A stretch of DNA of 64,000 nucleotides from Photobacterium arenosum (GTDB taxonomy: Bacteria > Pseudomonadota > Gammaproteobacteria > Enterobacterales > Vibrionaceae), in the NCBI RefSeq assembly GCF_014841115.1, contig NZ_JACYTP010000008.1, positions 153,930 through 217,929 on the forward strand, given 5' to 3'. Positions within the stretch are counted from its first letter, which is position 1. Every line of letters begins with the position of its first letter. The notes beneath the pieces were generated by a model. The model did no database searches. It saw only the letters and a program-made list of their open reading frames with translations, and was not told where the DNA came from. The translations under genes were made by a program, and so were the position numbers. Shown piece by piece: positions 1 to 8,569 of this stretch.

Positions 1-1
1 G

Positions 2-2248
2 ATCCATCAGTTACAGCAGGAAGGCGCAGAGTTGGTCGGACTGGGCGGCTTTACCGGCATAGTCGGGCAGCGTGGCATGCAGACAGCGAAACGGGCAAAG
101 CTACCGGTTACAACAGGTAATTCTCTGACAGCGTATGTCGCTTATAAAAATGTATTGGATGCATTGGCAGAGTTGGAGGTCAGTGAAGATGGTGCTGAGG
201 TCGCTATTGTCGGATATCCGGGTTCCATTGCATTAGTGATTGCACGCTTGCTGTTGCCACATGGAGTGCGACTGCGTTTGGTCCACCGTCACCGGGAATC
301 TTCACCGGCACATTTGCTTGCTTACCTGCCGGAGCAGTACCACCGACAAGTCATCCTGACCAATGATTTGTCGTCCTGTTATCAGAATATGCTTTTTTAT
401 GTTGCAGCTACTTCGTCAGGTGGCGTGATTGATCCTGCCCGGCTGCTGCCAGGCTCAGTTGTGGTGGATGTTGCTTTACCGCGTGATGTGATGGAACAGG
501 CATCGCCCAGGAGCGACTTGCTGTTGATTGACGGCGGGCTGATTTCTGCCAGTGAAGAGGTTTCATTTGGGGGCGTTCAGCCTGAATTTGACCCCAAAAT
601 GTTTATGAACGGCTGTTTGGCTGAAACCCTGATACTGGCATTGGAAGGTCGGGCTGAAGCCTTTTCTATCGGTAGGGAGCTAGACAGTAAGCGCGTACTC
701 GAAATCGGTGAAATTGCTCAGCGTCATGGCTTTTTTCCGACGCCGATTGCCAGCCTTGGGCGCAAAGTGACCAAGCAGCACTGGTCGGCAGTCAGGCAGT
801 TTCATCATTCGCGTAACATAAATGTCGGCGTTTTGGCTGAACGGAGTGAGCTGACATTAAACCAGACGAGATCGCGTTTTGCGCAGTATATTAATCCGGA
901 AATGGCCCGATTTTATGAACATCATCATTTAGAGCGGGTGTTTGTTAAAGGCCAGGGAGCGATCCTGACTGATACGTCAGGCGCTGAATATCTGGACTTT
1001 GTGTCCGGTTACGGCTGTGTCAATGTCGGCCATAACCATCCTTCCATTACCGAGGCAATGACCAATTACCTGGTGTCTCAGCAACCAACCTTTATTCAGT
1101 ACGTGTCTATGCCGTATCAGGCCTCTTTGCTGGCAGAACAGCTGGCTGCTTTGGCGCCGGGTGATTTGTCCCGAGTCTTTTTGAGTAATTCCGGTACTGA
1201 AGCGGTTGAAGCAGCGATAAAGCTGGCCTTGGCGGCATCGGATAAATCGCAGATGCTGTACTGTGAAAATGGTTACCATGGTAAAACGCTGGGTGCGTTG
1301 TCTGTGACAGGGCGAGAAAAACACAGAAAACCATTCGAGCCTTTGCTTACACAATGCCATTCAGTGCCATTTGGCGATATAGCGGCACTGGAAGTGGCAC
1401 TGGCAAAAGGCGGTATCGCAGCTTTTATCCTGGAGCCAATTCAGGGAGAGGGAGGGGTCATTTTACCCCCTGGCGGTTATCTCGAAGCAGTACGCAAGCT
1501 GTGTGATGATTATGGTTGTTTACTGATACTGGATGAGATTCAGACCGGACTGGGGCGCACCGGTAAAATGTTTTGCTGCGAGTGGGATAACGTCTGTCCT
1601 GATATCTTAGTTCTGTCTAAATCGTTGTCCGGTGGCATGGTGCCGATTGGCGCGACACTGTCCGCTTCCCGTGTCTGGGATGCCGCCTACGGCAGCACCG
1701 ATCGTTTTGCACTTCATACCTCCACTTTTGGTGGTGGCAATCTGGCCGCGACTGCGGCTATTGCAACACTGGACATTATTGAAAAAGAGCAGCTTACAAT
1801 CAGAGCAAGCACAACAGGTGTGATGCTCAAACAAGCGCTTGACGATATAGCCAGTGAATATCCCTTCATCAAAGCGGTAAGAGGAAAAGGACTCATGCTG
1901 GGTATTGAGTTTGAGCACTCTTTTTCCGGCAGTATAGCCGCCACAGTTGAGGAGTTGGCACATCGCTTTATGTGGGATGCCGCCGGGACTTACCATCAGA
2001 TTTCAGACAAAGCCAAACAACACATTGATTCGGCTGTTGAGGATATTGAGAAAAGTCTCGAGGATATGTTTGTGCTGCGTGTTGTGACAAAGCTGGCAAA
2101 AGAGCATCAGATTCTGACGTTCATGACGGCAAACAGTAACCGTGTTATGCGTATTCAGCCTCCGCTCAACCTGAGCGAAAGCGATGCTATGCGGTTTATT
2201 CATGCATTTCGCCAAGTCTGTGAAGACCTGTCAACATTCAGGAATTAG
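2..2248 (+). CDS. Acyl-thioester reductase / class III aminotransferase fusion, PigE/TamH-like (5' end outside window)
   Basis: The reading frame is open to the window edge, so the true start lies upstream. Residues are numbered from the TTG at 32. The first ~250 residues resemble the Rossmann part of long-chain acyl-ACP reductases: GLGGFTGIVG, TTGN followed by TAY, a nucleotide loop VGYPGSIA, and the late segment RHGFFPTPIA. From about residue 285 the protein is a class III PLP aminotransferase, with SGYGCVNVGHNHPS, LDEIQTGLGRTG and the PLP lysine K530 in LSKSLSGGM. PigE (prodigiosin) and TamH (tambjamine) combine the same two activities, reducing an acyl thioester to an aldehyde and then transaminating it. 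The length plus a missing N-terminus would fit that family. The acyl-CoA dehydrogenase 35 bp downstream supports a lipid-derived amine as product. The exact substrate is inferred, not shown. Confidence 0.75.
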   Translation: MHQLQQEGAELVGLGGFTGIVGQRGMQTAKRAKLPVTTGNSLTAYVAYKNVLDALAELEVSEDGAEVAIVGYPGSIALVIARLLLPHGVRLRLVHRHRESSPAHLLAYLPEQYHRQVILTNDLSSCYQNMLFYVAATSSGGVIDPARLLPGSVVVDVALPRDVMEQASPRSDLLLIDGGLISASEEVSFGGVQPEFDPKMFMNGCLAETLILALEGRAEAFSIGRELDSKRVLEIGEIAQRHGFFPTPIASLGRKVTKQHWSAVRQFHHSRNINVGVLAERSELTLNQTRSRFAQYINPEMARFYEHHHLERVFVKGQGAILTDTSGAEYLDFVSGYGCVNVGHNHPSITEAMTNYLVSQQPTFIQYVSMPYQASLLAEQLAALAPGDLSRVFLSNSGTEAVEAAIKLALAASDKSQMLYCENGYHGKTLGALSVTGREKHRKPFEPLLTQCHSVPFGDIAALEVALAKGGIAAFILEPIQGEGGVILPPGGYLEAVRKLCDDYGCLLILDEIQTGLGRTGKMFCCEWDNVCPDILVLSKSLSGGMVPIGATLSASRVWDAAYGSTDRFALHTSTFGGGNLAATAAIATLDIIEKEQLTIRASTTGVMLKQALDDIASEYPFIKAVRGKGLMLGIEFEHSFSGSIAATVEELAHRFMWDAAGTYHQISDKAKQHIDSAVEDIEKSLEDMFVLRVVTKLAKEHQILTFMTANSNRVMRIQPPLNLSESDAMRFIHAFRQVCEDLSTFRN

Positions 2249-2283
2249 GGGTAAACCGTGTATTTAAAGGAAGGAACCGATTG

Positions 2284-3450
2284 ATGACAATTTTGACAGA
2301 AAGCCAGACAGTTTTGGTGGAACGTGCGCGTCTGTTCGCTCATGAGCAATTGCTGCCCTTTGAATCCAAGATCACTAAGTTTGCCACTCTGACCGACGAT
2401 GATGCGAAACGGCTCACTCAAAAAGGTATAGAGGCTGGTTTTTTTGCCACGAATATTGCCACCGGGCTGGGTGGCAGAGGACTGAGTCTGTTTGAAAATG
2501 TACTGGTACAAGAGCAATTAGGTGTGACCAAAGATATTTTGGTCCGTCGTGCTACTGGCAACGTTTATGATTGCTTGACCTTGGCGAGCGCGTGTCAACG
2601 GGAGCAGTATCTGCAACCGTCGGTGGCGGGGAAACGTTGGGCGGCTTTAGCCGTATCTGAACCAGATGCAGGCTCCGATGTGGCAGCGATGAAAACGCAA
2701 GCGGTCAGAACCGACAGTGGATGGCTTTTGAAAGGAAGCAAACTGTATATCAGTGATGCCGACTATGCCGACTACTTTATTGTTGCTGCGAAAACGGCAC
2801 CTGAGCGTGGAGTGAAGGGAATATCACTCTTTCTGGTTGATAAGCAGGCAGCAGGGTTCTCACTAGGGCAGCGCTTTAACATGATAGGTTTTGATGGCAC
2901 CAGTCACAGAGAACTGATTTTTGATCAAATAGAGCTCGCTAACGATGCGTTATTAGGTGAAGAGAATCAAGGCTTTCAACTGCTCTGCAGTACTTTGGGC
3001 AAAGCGAGGCTGGCAAAAGTGGCCGCCAGAGGGTTAGGCAAGTGTGTCAGGTTGCTGCACGAAATGACAGAGCACGCTAAGCAAAGGCAGCAGTTTGGTC
3101 AGTCACTCTCCATGTTTGGAACTGTGCAGTCAAAGTTGGCAGATGGGGCCACAGGAATCCGCCTGTCCCGAGCACTGTTGTGGGAAACAGCGAAGCGAAT
3201 GGATGCCGGAGAGGCTTGCCGGGAAGAGATCTCTATGCTGAAAGTGTATGTCTCTGAACTTTTGGGGCGATTAGCCGATGATGCGGTGCAGCTGTTTGGG
3301 GCGTCAGGTTGCCATGATGGTGGCACTATTGAAAGCTTTTACCGTGACGCCCGTTTGTTCCGCATTATTGACGGTACGTCTGAAATTCACCGTAATATCA
3401 TTTCAGGTTCTCTGCTCAAAAATGGGGTTTTACCGCTCTGTGACGTTTAA
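2284..3450 (+). CDS. Acyl-CoA dehydrogenase family protein, possible TamP-like
   Basis: A 388-residue flavoprotein of the acyl-CoA dehydrogenase family, with the usual order of alpha domain, beta domain (AVSEPDAGSDV, the FAD/substrate loop) and C-terminal alpha domain (KQRQQFGQSL, then YRDARLFRIIDGTSEIHR). ATG 2284 is chosen because AAGGAAGGA lies 9 bp upstream; the preceding TTG at 2281 has poor spacing. At the position where medium-chain enzymes carry the catalytic Glu (EGTxEI) this protein has Asp (D363), and no Glu is evident at the alternative site used by isovaleryl-CoA dehydrogenases. The gene is almost certainly co-transcribed with the reductase-aminotransferase. In tambjamine clusters an enzyme of this family desaturates the acyl chain before it becomes an amine; that role here is inference. 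The last 4 bp overlap the convergent MFS gene. Confidence 0.85.
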   Translation: MTILTESQTVLVERARLFAHEQLLPFESKITKFATLTDDDAKRLTQKGIEAGFFATNIATGLGGRGLSLFENVLVQEQLGVTKDILVRRATGNVYDCLTLASACQREQYLQPSVAGKRWAALAVSEPDAGSDVAAMKTQAVRTDSGWLLKGSKLYISDADYADYFIVAAKTAPERGVKGISLFLVDKQAAGFSLGQRFNMIGFDGTSHRELIFDQIELANDALLGEENQGFQLLCSTLGKARLAKVAARGLGKCVRLLHEMTEHAKQRQQFGQSLSMFGTVQSKLADGATGIRLSRALLWETAKRMDAGEACREEISMLKVYVSELLGRLADDAVQLFGASGCHDGGTIESFYRDARLFRIIDGTSEIHRNIISGSLLKNGVLPLCDV

Positions 3451-4658
3451 CCCTCTGCGATAGCGTGTTGGCGCTGATGCAACAGAAACAGCGGCAACAC
3501 AGCGAATAACAGCAGTGAGGCCCACACAGGGAAGAGCGCATCAGCCTGATACATTGCTGCCCCTGCCAATGGTCCGGCCGCCAGCCCTATCCCTTTACCA
3601 ATAATATTGATTGAAGCGGCATAAGCCTGATGGTTTATGCCTGCTTTTTGGCTCAACAGCGCGAGGTTAGCAGGCAGGACTAACCCCATGGCGAGACCTG
3701 TCATTGCCATTGAAATCATCATTGCTAAATAGGTATCCGCCTGGATAAGCGCGGCTAAGCCGATACAGCCTAGCACCACCCCTCCGAAAAGAATATTCAC
3801 TGGCCGGCTAATCGTTAAACAGGACAGCAGCACCTGGCTTAATGCCATACAGCCCATTGCCATCGTGAGCATAGCACCACTGCCTTTGAGCGCCTGCTGA
3901 GCGGTATAACTGAACTGATCCTGTAATCGTAAACCTGTGGTTTGCTGTATCAGGCCGTAGATAAAAATCACGACAAACGTAATCAGCACATAAGGCGCGA
4001 TTGTTTTCAGAGGCAGTTTCTGAACGGGGGCAGATTTCTCACGAACGGTTTGCCTGACAAATGTGCTGTTAATACGGGGAAGATACAGCCAGTATGTCAG
4101 TAACATCAGCACCGCTATGATTAGCATTGAGTGAGGAAAGTACGCGACGCCGGTCAGCATGGCTGTACTGCCGCCAATTAAGCTGCCAATACCGAATGTG
4201 GCTCCCATCAGTCCCATGCCGGATACACGTTTTTGTTCTGGGGTAACATTGGCAATATGCGCCTGAATACTTGGCATCATCCCTGCAACCGCAATGGATT
4301 GAAAAATACGAATTGCCAGAAAACTGAGAAAAAGGGCGGTTGCAGACAAGATTAATGAGGATTGCAGGGTAAACAGAGCCGCACCCATAATCAGGAACAA
4401 AGCTGTCGATATGATACCGGAGCGAATAGCCGGCTGGCATCCGACGCTATCACTGTATCGTCCCCACCAGGGGGCGACCAGAAGCATAGTAAAGGCGGAT
4501 AGGGAGAGAACAGCACCAGTTTGTATATCACTCATTCCCAGCACTCTCCCGGCAATCGGAAAGCTGATCATGAACAGGCTATGAGCGACGGCATTACCGA
4601 TGAGTATTGCCATCAGAGGAAGGAGCGCGCGGATAGGGTTCGGCGGATTATTTTTCAT
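3447..4658 (-). CDS. MFS transporter, possible siderophore or drug exporter
   Basis: A 403-residue protein with about twelve hydrophobic segments and MFS signatures: WWGRYSDSVG in the loop after TM2 and a glycine-rich TM5 segment GLMGATFGIGSLIGG typical of drug:proton antiporters. ATG 4658 is chosen because upstream codons lie wholly inside the preceding AraC gene; the start ATGAAAAATAA overlaps the AraC stop by 11 bp, suggesting translational coupling. With an AraC regulator of siderophore-regulator type and a Fur-box-like sequence upstream, export or uptake of an iron chelator is plausible, as with AlcR/AlcS. The substrate cannot be read from the sequence. Its 3' end overlaps the acyl-CoA dehydrogenase gene tail to tail. 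Confidence 0.85.
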   Translation of the reverse strand: MKNNPPNPIRALLPLMAILIGNAVAHSLFMISFPIAGRVLGMSDIQTGAVLSLSAFTMLLVAPWWGRYSDSVGCQPAIRSGIISTALFLIMGAALFTLQSSLILSATALFLSFLAIRIFQSIAVAGMMPSIQAHIANVTPEQKRVSGMGLMGATFGIGSLIGGSTAMLTGVAYFPHSMLIIAVLMLLTYWLYLPRINSTFVRQTVREKSAPVQKLPLKTIAPYVLITFVVIFIYGLIQQTTGLRLQDQFSYTAQQALKGSGAMLTMAMGCMALSQVLLSCLTISRPVNILFGGVVLGCIGLAALIQADTYLAMMISMAMTGLAMGLVLPANLALLSQKAGINHQAYAASINIIGKGIGLAAGPLAGAAMYQADALFPVWASLLLFAVLPLFLLHQRQHAIAEG

Positions 4659-5652
4659 TTTGAGAGGCTTTCTGTAGTTGATGAGAACGGTAACAAACAG
4701 GGGTGAACCCTTCATGATTTCGGAATGCATGGGTAAAGTGGCTGGCACTACTGAAACCGCACAGATGGGCAATATCCGTAATGCTTTGTGATGGGTCCTT
4801 CAGGTAGGTTTTTGCCAGATCCAAACGGTAGCTTCGCAGCCAGCAGAAAACTGTTTTACCGTACGTTTTCTTGAAATCCCGGTTTAAACGGGTATGGCTC
4901 ATACCGACTTCTTTCGCCAGCTCGTACAAAGTCGGGGGATTTGCTAAAGCGGATACCAAAATATGACGCGCGCGCTCAATCGGTTTATTGTGCACAGGAT
5001 TGGGGGGAGCTTCCGATGGCTGGACAGACTGTGCCAGAGGCACTAGCCAATGAGCCAATAATTCAAGCGCGCTTCCTTCTGCTTTAATGCGATCAAAAGG
5101 ATTGTGAAGCGGATTGCTGATCAGAGGGGCGATCCATTCCTGGTTTTTTTGCTGTACAGCAACTTGTGCGCTGGGCATGGTAAAAATGGCGCTAAAGATT
5201 TCATCTTTTTCGCAAAATGCTTTTTTAAGGCGTTGAGTCGGAATTTTCAGTACAGCCATTTCGTGCGGAGCGCCAGCACTGCTGTAACGGTAAAACGTGT
5301 TGCCTGTCAGGTTGAAAAGCCAGATGTCCCCGACATTGATGGTGTGAAGTTTTGAAGGATGAAAACCGAGCTGACTTTTACCTTTTAAACCAAATACCAT
5401 CAACGTGGTGTCACTGTGATAATCAATTTTTGATAAGAGCGGTTCATCGCTTTGATAGGTGCTTTTGGTGAAGCAGACATCTTCTGCCAGACGGAAGCAG
5501 CGGAAGTGACTCTCGCCTTTATTGTCTGGAAATGTTATGTCGTACCACCCTAATGGGTTAAAAGCACACCTCTCATGTAAGCCGGGTGTGACCTGTGTGA
5601 CTCCGGCCGTCGTGTCCTTGACGATAAGGTTATGAATAGGCTGTATTGACAT
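4648..5652 (-). CDS. AraC family regulator, PchR/AlcR-like
   Basis: A 334-residue transcription factor. The C-terminal ~100 residues hold the two helix-turn-helix motifs of the AraC family (TLYELAKEVGMSHTRLNRDF, and ITDIAHLCGFSSASHFTHAF). The ~220-residue N-terminal region resembles regulators of siderophore genes such as PchR, which sense a ferri-siderophore. ATG 5652 is used; there is no strong Shine-Dalgarno sequence. A Fur-box-like element ends 15 bp upstream of the start codon, pointing to iron repression. The gene overlaps the downstream MFS gene by 11 bp, so the two form one transcription and translation unit. The siderophore link is inferred from the N-terminal resemblance and the Fur-like site. 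Confidence 0.85.
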   Translation of the reverse strand: MSIQPIHNLIVKDTTAGVTQVTPGLHERCAFNPLGWYDITFPDNKGESHFRCFRLAEDVCFTKSTYQSDEPLLSKIDYHSDTTLMVFGLKGKSQLGFHPSKLHTINVGDIWLFNLTGNTFYRYSSAGAPHEMAVLKIPTQRLKKAFCEKDEIFSAIFTMPSAQVAVQQKNQEWIAPLISNPLHNPFDRIKAEGSALELLAHWLVPLAQSVQPSEAPPNPVHNKPIERARHILVSALANPPTLYELAKEVGMSHTRLNRDFKKTYGKTVFCWLRSYRLDLAKTYLKDPSQSITDIAHLCGFSSASHFTHAFRNHEGFTPVCYRSHQLQKASQNEK

Positions 5653-5666
5653 GTCCGTATGCGCTT

Positions 5667-5685
5667 AATAATAATTATCATTTAG
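5667..5685 (-). promoter_or_regulatory. Fur-box-like site upstream of AraC/MFS operon
   Basis: The sequence AATAATAATTATCATTTAG matches the 19-bp Fur consensus GATAATGATAATCATTATC at 13 of 19 positions by direct count, including the right-hand ATCATT. It lies 15 bp upstream of the AraC start codon, a place where Fur would block transcription. AT-richness of the surroundings lowers certainty. Confidence 0.5.
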
Positions 5686-5837
5686 ATTAACTAAATATAT
5701 ATGACTCTATAGACACATGCAACGATAAGCTTTATCGACGTGAATTGTGCAGACCAATTCTTATGCTGTTATCTGAAGCTTCTTGCTGGTTTTCCTTTAC
5801 TAATTGGGAAAATGAAGAATAAAGGCTTTGGGTGTTT

Positions 5838-7109
5838 CTACTCACCACGTGGAATATTCTGCAGGTGAAGAATGAAATCTTCTGGTGCCATGGTCTCGTC
5901 ATTAAAGAAGCGAAAAATTTCGCTGGATGTGGCACGCTGCGCTATTGGGCTGACGGCCATAGAATCTACGATGCTGGGGATTAACTGACCAGATTTTGAC
6001 GCTTTCTCCATGTCGGCTTTGGCATTGACTGAGCAACTGTTGTATCCCTTCAGGCTGATATCGTTTCTAGCCGGAATGGCACCTTTCAGAGCATTAAAGG
6101 ATTTCTGAAAGTCCGGTGAAGACAGGGTCTTACTGACGATTTGAGCCGTGTCAGTATTGGTGCGCGGGCTGTCGAACAGTGCGAAGCTGTCCATGTTATA
6201 AATAAAGCCTGTCTGTTTTGCAGGGGTCGGGTAGCAGCCAATGGCGGAAGGAACAGCGATGTTATTGGCCAGCAAATCACCCAGAACCCAGTCTCCTGAG
6301 ATCTGGAACGCCCGCTCGCCTTCTATGAGTAATTGTGTCCCCTCATCCCATCGCATGTGAGACATGCCAGGTTTGACCAACTGGCTGATAGCGCGGAAAC
6401 GCTCAAGGATGTCGTAGGTGGTTTGGCTGTTGAGTGCCTGCGGCTCCATCTTGATAAAGGCGCGTCGGTAGTAATCCGCTCCGCCATAGCCAAAGGCGAG
6501 GTTCTCAAACAGCAGTGCAACCTGCCACTGGTCTTTACCAAGTGCCAGTGGCTCTACGCCGTTTTGTTTCAAACGGCTGAATACATCAATCAATGCATCC
6601 CAGCTGGTGGGGACGGCTAAACCGTATTGGCGCAAGACTTTGCGATTAATCCACATCCAGTTCAGCCGGTGGACTGTGATGGGAATTGCCACATAGTGTC
6701 CCTGATACTGGTTAGTGTCTTGTGCAATAGGAAGCAGGTTTTTGTGCCAGTCTTGGTCAACAGCCACCTGGTCCAGTTTATGGAGAAATCCCAAAGCGGC
6801 CCAGGACTTAATCGACGGACCTTCCAATTGCACGATATCGGGTGGGGTGCCTGCAATCGCACGGGCCTGAAGGATAGACATTGCCGTGTCGCCGCCCCCG
6901 CCTTGTACGGGCAGATCAAGAATAGACACGCCGGCATCTTGCAGTGCCTTTGTCGCCAGATTGAAAGCGGCAACTTCACCTTTGGCTGTCCACCAGTGCA
7001 GAAATTCCACTTCCTGATAGGTGGTACCTGGCGATGCCTGGGCTTTTGCCTGTGATTGAGCACCGGATACAGTGAGCACCAGCAGGCTAATGAAAAAGAA
7101 AAACTTCAT
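5838..7109 (-). CDS. Periplasmic sugar-binding protein linked to a two-component system (module 1)
   Basis: A 423-residue family 1 extracellular solute-binding protein with a clear signal peptide (about 24 residues, ending near AKA). It has the features of glucose/oligosaccharide binders: LHWWTAKGE near the mature N-terminus, QGGGGDTAM, and YQGHYVAIPITVHRLNWMW. ATG 7109 overlaps the kinase stop as ATGA. No ABC permease or ATPase gene is nearby, so a transport role is doubtful. Its position as the last gene of a regulator-kinase-binding protein operon suggests that it presents a sugar to the kinase sensor domain. A paralogue with the same gene order lies at 16963-18276. The ligand is unknown; the neighbouring ptsG hints at glucose or a related sugar. 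Confidence 0.85.
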   Translation of the reverse strand: MKFFFFISLLVLTVSGAQSQAKAQASPGTTYQEVEFLHWWTAKGEVAAFNLATKALQDAGVSILDLPVQGGGGDTAMSILQARAIAGTPPDIVQLEGPSIKSWAALGFLHKLDQVAVDQDWHKNLLPIAQDTNQYQGHYVAIPITVHRLNWMWINRKVLRQYGLAVPTSWDALIDVFSRLKQNGVEPLALGKDQWQVALLFENLAFGYGGADYYRRAFIKMEPQALNSQTTYDILERFRAISQLVKPGMSHMRWDEGTQLLIEGERAFQISGDWVLGDLLANNIAVPSAIGCYPTPAKQTGFIYNMDSFALFDSPRTNTDTAQIVSKTLSSPDFQKSFNALKGAIPARNDISLKGYNSCSVNAKADMEKASKSGQLIPSIVDSMAVSPIAQRATSSEIFRFFNDETMAPEDFILHLQNIPRGE

Positions 7110-8569
7110 TCATCTCTCATCAATTGAATGTGAACAATCAGTCCCTGAACAGGGTGGTTTTGCAGGGTGAGATCGCCGCCGTGGCTGCGAGCAATACTGC
7201 GGGATATGGTGAGCCCAAGACCGGAACCCAACTCATCTTGCGGATTAACACGGAAATAAGGTTCGAACACTTTTTCTGTCCATTTTTTATCCAGACCCGG
7301 GCCGTAATCTCTGAACGTGAGCAGAATACTGTCGGTCGTTGATATCAGTTCGATATCGACTTTTTCTCCGTACTTCACGCCATTGTCCACTATGTTATAC
7401 AGACAACGTTTTACGGCCAGAGGTTTGCCCAGGTAATGAACCGGCTCTGCGAGACTTAATTGAACCTTGGGGGTGTTCCGGTTGTAGTAACTGGCACATT
7501 GTTCAACCATCTGGGTAACATCGATCCACTCAGGCTCTTCGTGAATGTCTGTGTCCCGAATACATTGCAAGGCACCTTTTAACATCAGATCAAACTCATC
7601 CAGTATTTTTTCGAATCTGGCTTTTGCTTGTTCATCATCGAGCATTTCGGTGCGTAACTTCAGACAAGCCAAGGGTGTTTTCAGATCGTGGGAAATGGCG
7701 CCAAACAGCATTTCTCTGTCCCGGATATAGGCGCGGACCCGCCGGTTCATTTTGTTGAATGCGCGAACAGCAGCCCGGGTTTCTTTACTGCCTTCTTCTT
7801 TGACTTCCTGTACATAGAGCTGCCCGCTCATCAGAGTCGCTGCTTTCGCCAACCGGCGAATAGGGCGAATTTCCAGGCGCAGTAACCAGACAGTGCAAAG
7901 CACCAGTAACAGAGAGGAAATACCCAGGAACATCAGCTGTTTTTGATCAATAAACTGCGGCGACAATGCAGAGAAAGGAACGGGTAAAGTGGCAGCCAGA
8001 TAGAACCATTCCTGTTCCGACATCTGGATTTGCATGACGACAATAGGTAAATCCATATCGCCCAGTGCCAGACTGTACCCCGCCCATATTTCCGGCAGAG
8101 CATCGAGTTTGATGCCTGAGTTAAAAACGCGCAGATCCTGTCGGCGACTGAGGGAAATAGTGACCTGTTTAGCATGGGAGATTTTTTTGTTCAGCACGTC
8201 ATGCGCAGCAGACAGCAGAATGTCAGTGCGTGCATTATTGGCGGGAGGAACAACAGATAATTGGTGCTGATTGATTGAGATGAAGAAACGGGTCCCGCCC
8301 ATTTCACGGATCTGGTTCAGAATAAGGTAGCGATAATTGACCGGCAGCGCATGAAAATAGTTGTAAGTATCGGCCGCATTCGACATCAGGCTGACGATCG
8401 TTTTATGCAGGTTTTCAACTTCCTTTTTGGCGCTGGACTGGTACCAGATAAGCCCGGCAATCAACTCAGCAATCATAATGATGATGAGCAAGGTCGCTCC
8501 AATCCGAAAAGTAATGGATGAACAGAGCGATTGCAGGGTTGTCAGCTTCAGAAATGACGGCGTATTCAT
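7106..8569 (-). CDS. Sensor histidine kinase (module 1)
   Basis: A 487-residue membrane histidine kinase. It has a first membrane helix (about residues 22-42), a periplasmic sensor domain of about 160 residues, a second helix (about 210-230), a HAMP region, a HisKA domain with phospho-acceptor H294 in AISHDLKTP, and an ATPase domain with the N box NIVDNGVKYG and the glycine boxes DYGPGLDKK and GSGLGLTISRS. It overlaps the response regulator upstream and the sugar-binding protein downstream by 4 bp each (ATGA), so all three are made from one message. The periplasmic domain shares a conserved stretch (QIREMGGTRFFISIN) with the kinase at 15469, which shows that the two modules arose by duplication. 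Confidence 0.92.
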   Translation of the reverse strand: MNTPSFLKLTTLQSLCSSITFRIGATLLIIIMIAELIAGLIWYQSSAKKEVENLHKTIVSLMSNAADTYNYFHALPVNYRYLILNQIREMGGTRFFISINQHQLSVVPPANNARTDILLSAAHDVLNKKISHAKQVTISLSRRQDLRVFNSGIKLDALPEIWAGYSLALGDMDLPIVVMQIQMSEQEWFYLAATLPVPFSALSPQFIDQKQLMFLGISSLLLVLCTVWLLRLEIRPIRRLAKAATLMSGQLYVQEVKEEGSKETRAAVRAFNKMNRRVRAYIRDREMLFGAISHDLKTPLACLKLRTEMLDDEQAKARFEKILDEFDLMLKGALQCIRDTDIHEEPEWIDVTQMVEQCASYYNRNTPKVQLSLAEPVHYLGKPLAVKRCLYNIVDNGVKYGEKVDIELISTTDSILLTFRDYGPGLDKKWTEKVFEPYFRVNPQDELGSGLGLTISRSIARSHGGDLTLQNHPVQGLIVHIQLMRDE

